DNA of 44,996 bases from Nocardiopsis flavescens. Lineage in GTDB: Bacteria; Actinomycetota; Actinomycetes; Streptosporangiales; Streptosporangiaceae. The position numbers and the translations under genes were made by a program. Of the stretch, positions 44,535 through 44,996 are shown in pieces. The first letter of the stretch is position 1. Each line of letters begins with the position of its first letter. The notes beneath the pieces were generated by a model that made no database searches, was not told the origin of the DNA, and saw nothing but the letters and a program-made list of their open reading frames with translations. The stretch covers positions 1 to 44,996 of the forward strand of contig NZ_FQZK01000035.1 in the NCBI RefSeq assembly GCF_900141985.1, read 5' to 3'.

Positions 44535-44996
44535 GTGTCCGCAACACTGTTCGACGACGCCGGGGCCGAAGCCGCCAAGGGACAGGAGCCGCTGGCCGTG
44601 CGCATGCGGCCGCGCACCCTCGACGAGGTGATGGGCCAGGGCCACCTGCTGGGCGAGGGCAGTCCGCTGCGCCGCCTGGTCGAGGACGACGCGCCCATGT
44701 CCGTGTTCCTGTGGGGCCCGCCCGGCACCGGCAAGACCACCCTGGCCACCGTGGTCAGCAAGGCCACCAAGCGGCGCTTCGTGGAGCTGTCCGCCGTCAA
44801 CGCCGGGGTCAAGGACGTGCGCGCGGTCATCGACGAGGCCCGCCGCCGGATGGGCATGAACGGCACCCGCACGCTGCTGTTCGTCGACGAGGTCCACCGC
44901 TTCAACAAGACCCAGCAGGACGCGCTGCTGCCCGCGGTGGAGAACCGCTGGGTCAGCTTCATCGGCGCCACCACCGAGAACCCCTTCTTCTCCGTG
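44535..44996 (+). CDS. rarA: replication-associated recombination ATPase RarA/MgsA, 5' part
   Basis: RarA is an AAA+ clamp-loader-like ATPase acting at stalled forks. The visible 154 residues begin VSATLFDDAGAEAAKG and continue with PLAVRMRPRTLDEVMGQGHLL, Walker A LWGPPGTGKTTLA, RFVELSAVNAGVKDVRAVI, Walker B TLLFVDEVHRFNKTQQDALLP and sensor 1 in FIGATTENPFFSV, where the window ends. The GTG at 44535 is set by the family N terminus and the adjacent -10 box. In actinobacteria the gene usually follows aspS/hisS and precedes alaS, in line with this place. Confidence 0.95.
   Translation, partial: MSATLFDDAGAEAAKGQEPLAVRMRPRTLDEVMGQGHLLGEGSPLRRLVEDDAPMSVFLWGPPGTGKTTLATVVSKATKRRFVELSAVNAGVKDVRAVIDEARRRMGMNGTRTLLFVDEVHRFNKTQQDALLPAVENRWVSFIGATTENPFFSV

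Overview
The window comes from the chromosome of a very GC-rich filamentous actinobacterium. Third codon positions are almost all G or C, GTG and TTG starts are common, and a BldD regulator, the actinobacterial integration host factor and a DUF349 protein are present. The combination of pyrK with a class 1B pyrD inside the pyr cluster points to the Nocardiopsis/Streptosporangiales side rather than Streptomyces; this placement is inference from gene content. Almost everything here is housekeeping or core regulatory DNA. The only mobile DNA is the 3' end of an IS30-type insertion sequence at the left edge.

Layout: (1) 1-340, IS30 remnant with its terminal repeat. (2) 375-6414, mostly minus strand: thiI, pfkA with a DasR-type operator in its promoter, an orphan LuxR-type response regulator and a PASTA Ser/Thr kinase, plus one plus-strand hypothetical gene. 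(3) 6916-10455, thiamine block: thiO-thiS-thiG on the minus strand behind a TPP riboswitch, then on the plus strand an Rv2175c-like DNA-binding protein and leaderless thiE. (4) 10515-16419, accessory block: a drug-type ABC exporter with a divergent TetR gene, a quinone-oxidoreductase-like gene behind a MerR/SoxR-like palindrome, an NmrA-like protein and a DUF418 membrane protein. (5) 16570-20089: polyprenyl diphosphate synthase, DUF817 membrane protein, metF and a GNAT acetyltransferase that overlaps metF tail to tail. (6) 20239-21090: an orphan perfect SOS box, then bldD with a BldD-like box in its own promoter. (7) 21297-31960: the de novo UMP pathway (pyrR, pyrB, pyrC, carA, carB, pyrK, pyrD, pyrF), with a CRP/Rex-like site and a PyrR-type RNA loop at its head and a hairpin/promoter/hairpin break between carB and pyrK. 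(8) 32273-36501: mihF, gmk, rpoZ, coaBC, metK. (9) 36641-44996: a DUF11-like membrane protein, DUF349 protein, MBL-fold hydrolase, aspS, a PAS/GAF/PP2C phosphatase and the start of rarA.

Functionally the window joins nucleotide synthesis (UMP and, through gmk, GDP) with cofactor supply (thiamine, CoA, S-adenosylmethionine, methyl-THF) and with global regulators (BldD, mIHF, omega subunit). I found no phage, CRISPR, toxin-antitoxin or secondary-metabolite cluster. The most interesting signals are regulatory: the DasR-like palindrome on pfkA, the SOS box with no obvious target, the layered control at the pyr operon, the SoxR-like palindrome, and repeated leaderless promoter geometry (TAnnnT followed by 6-7 nt and then the start codon).
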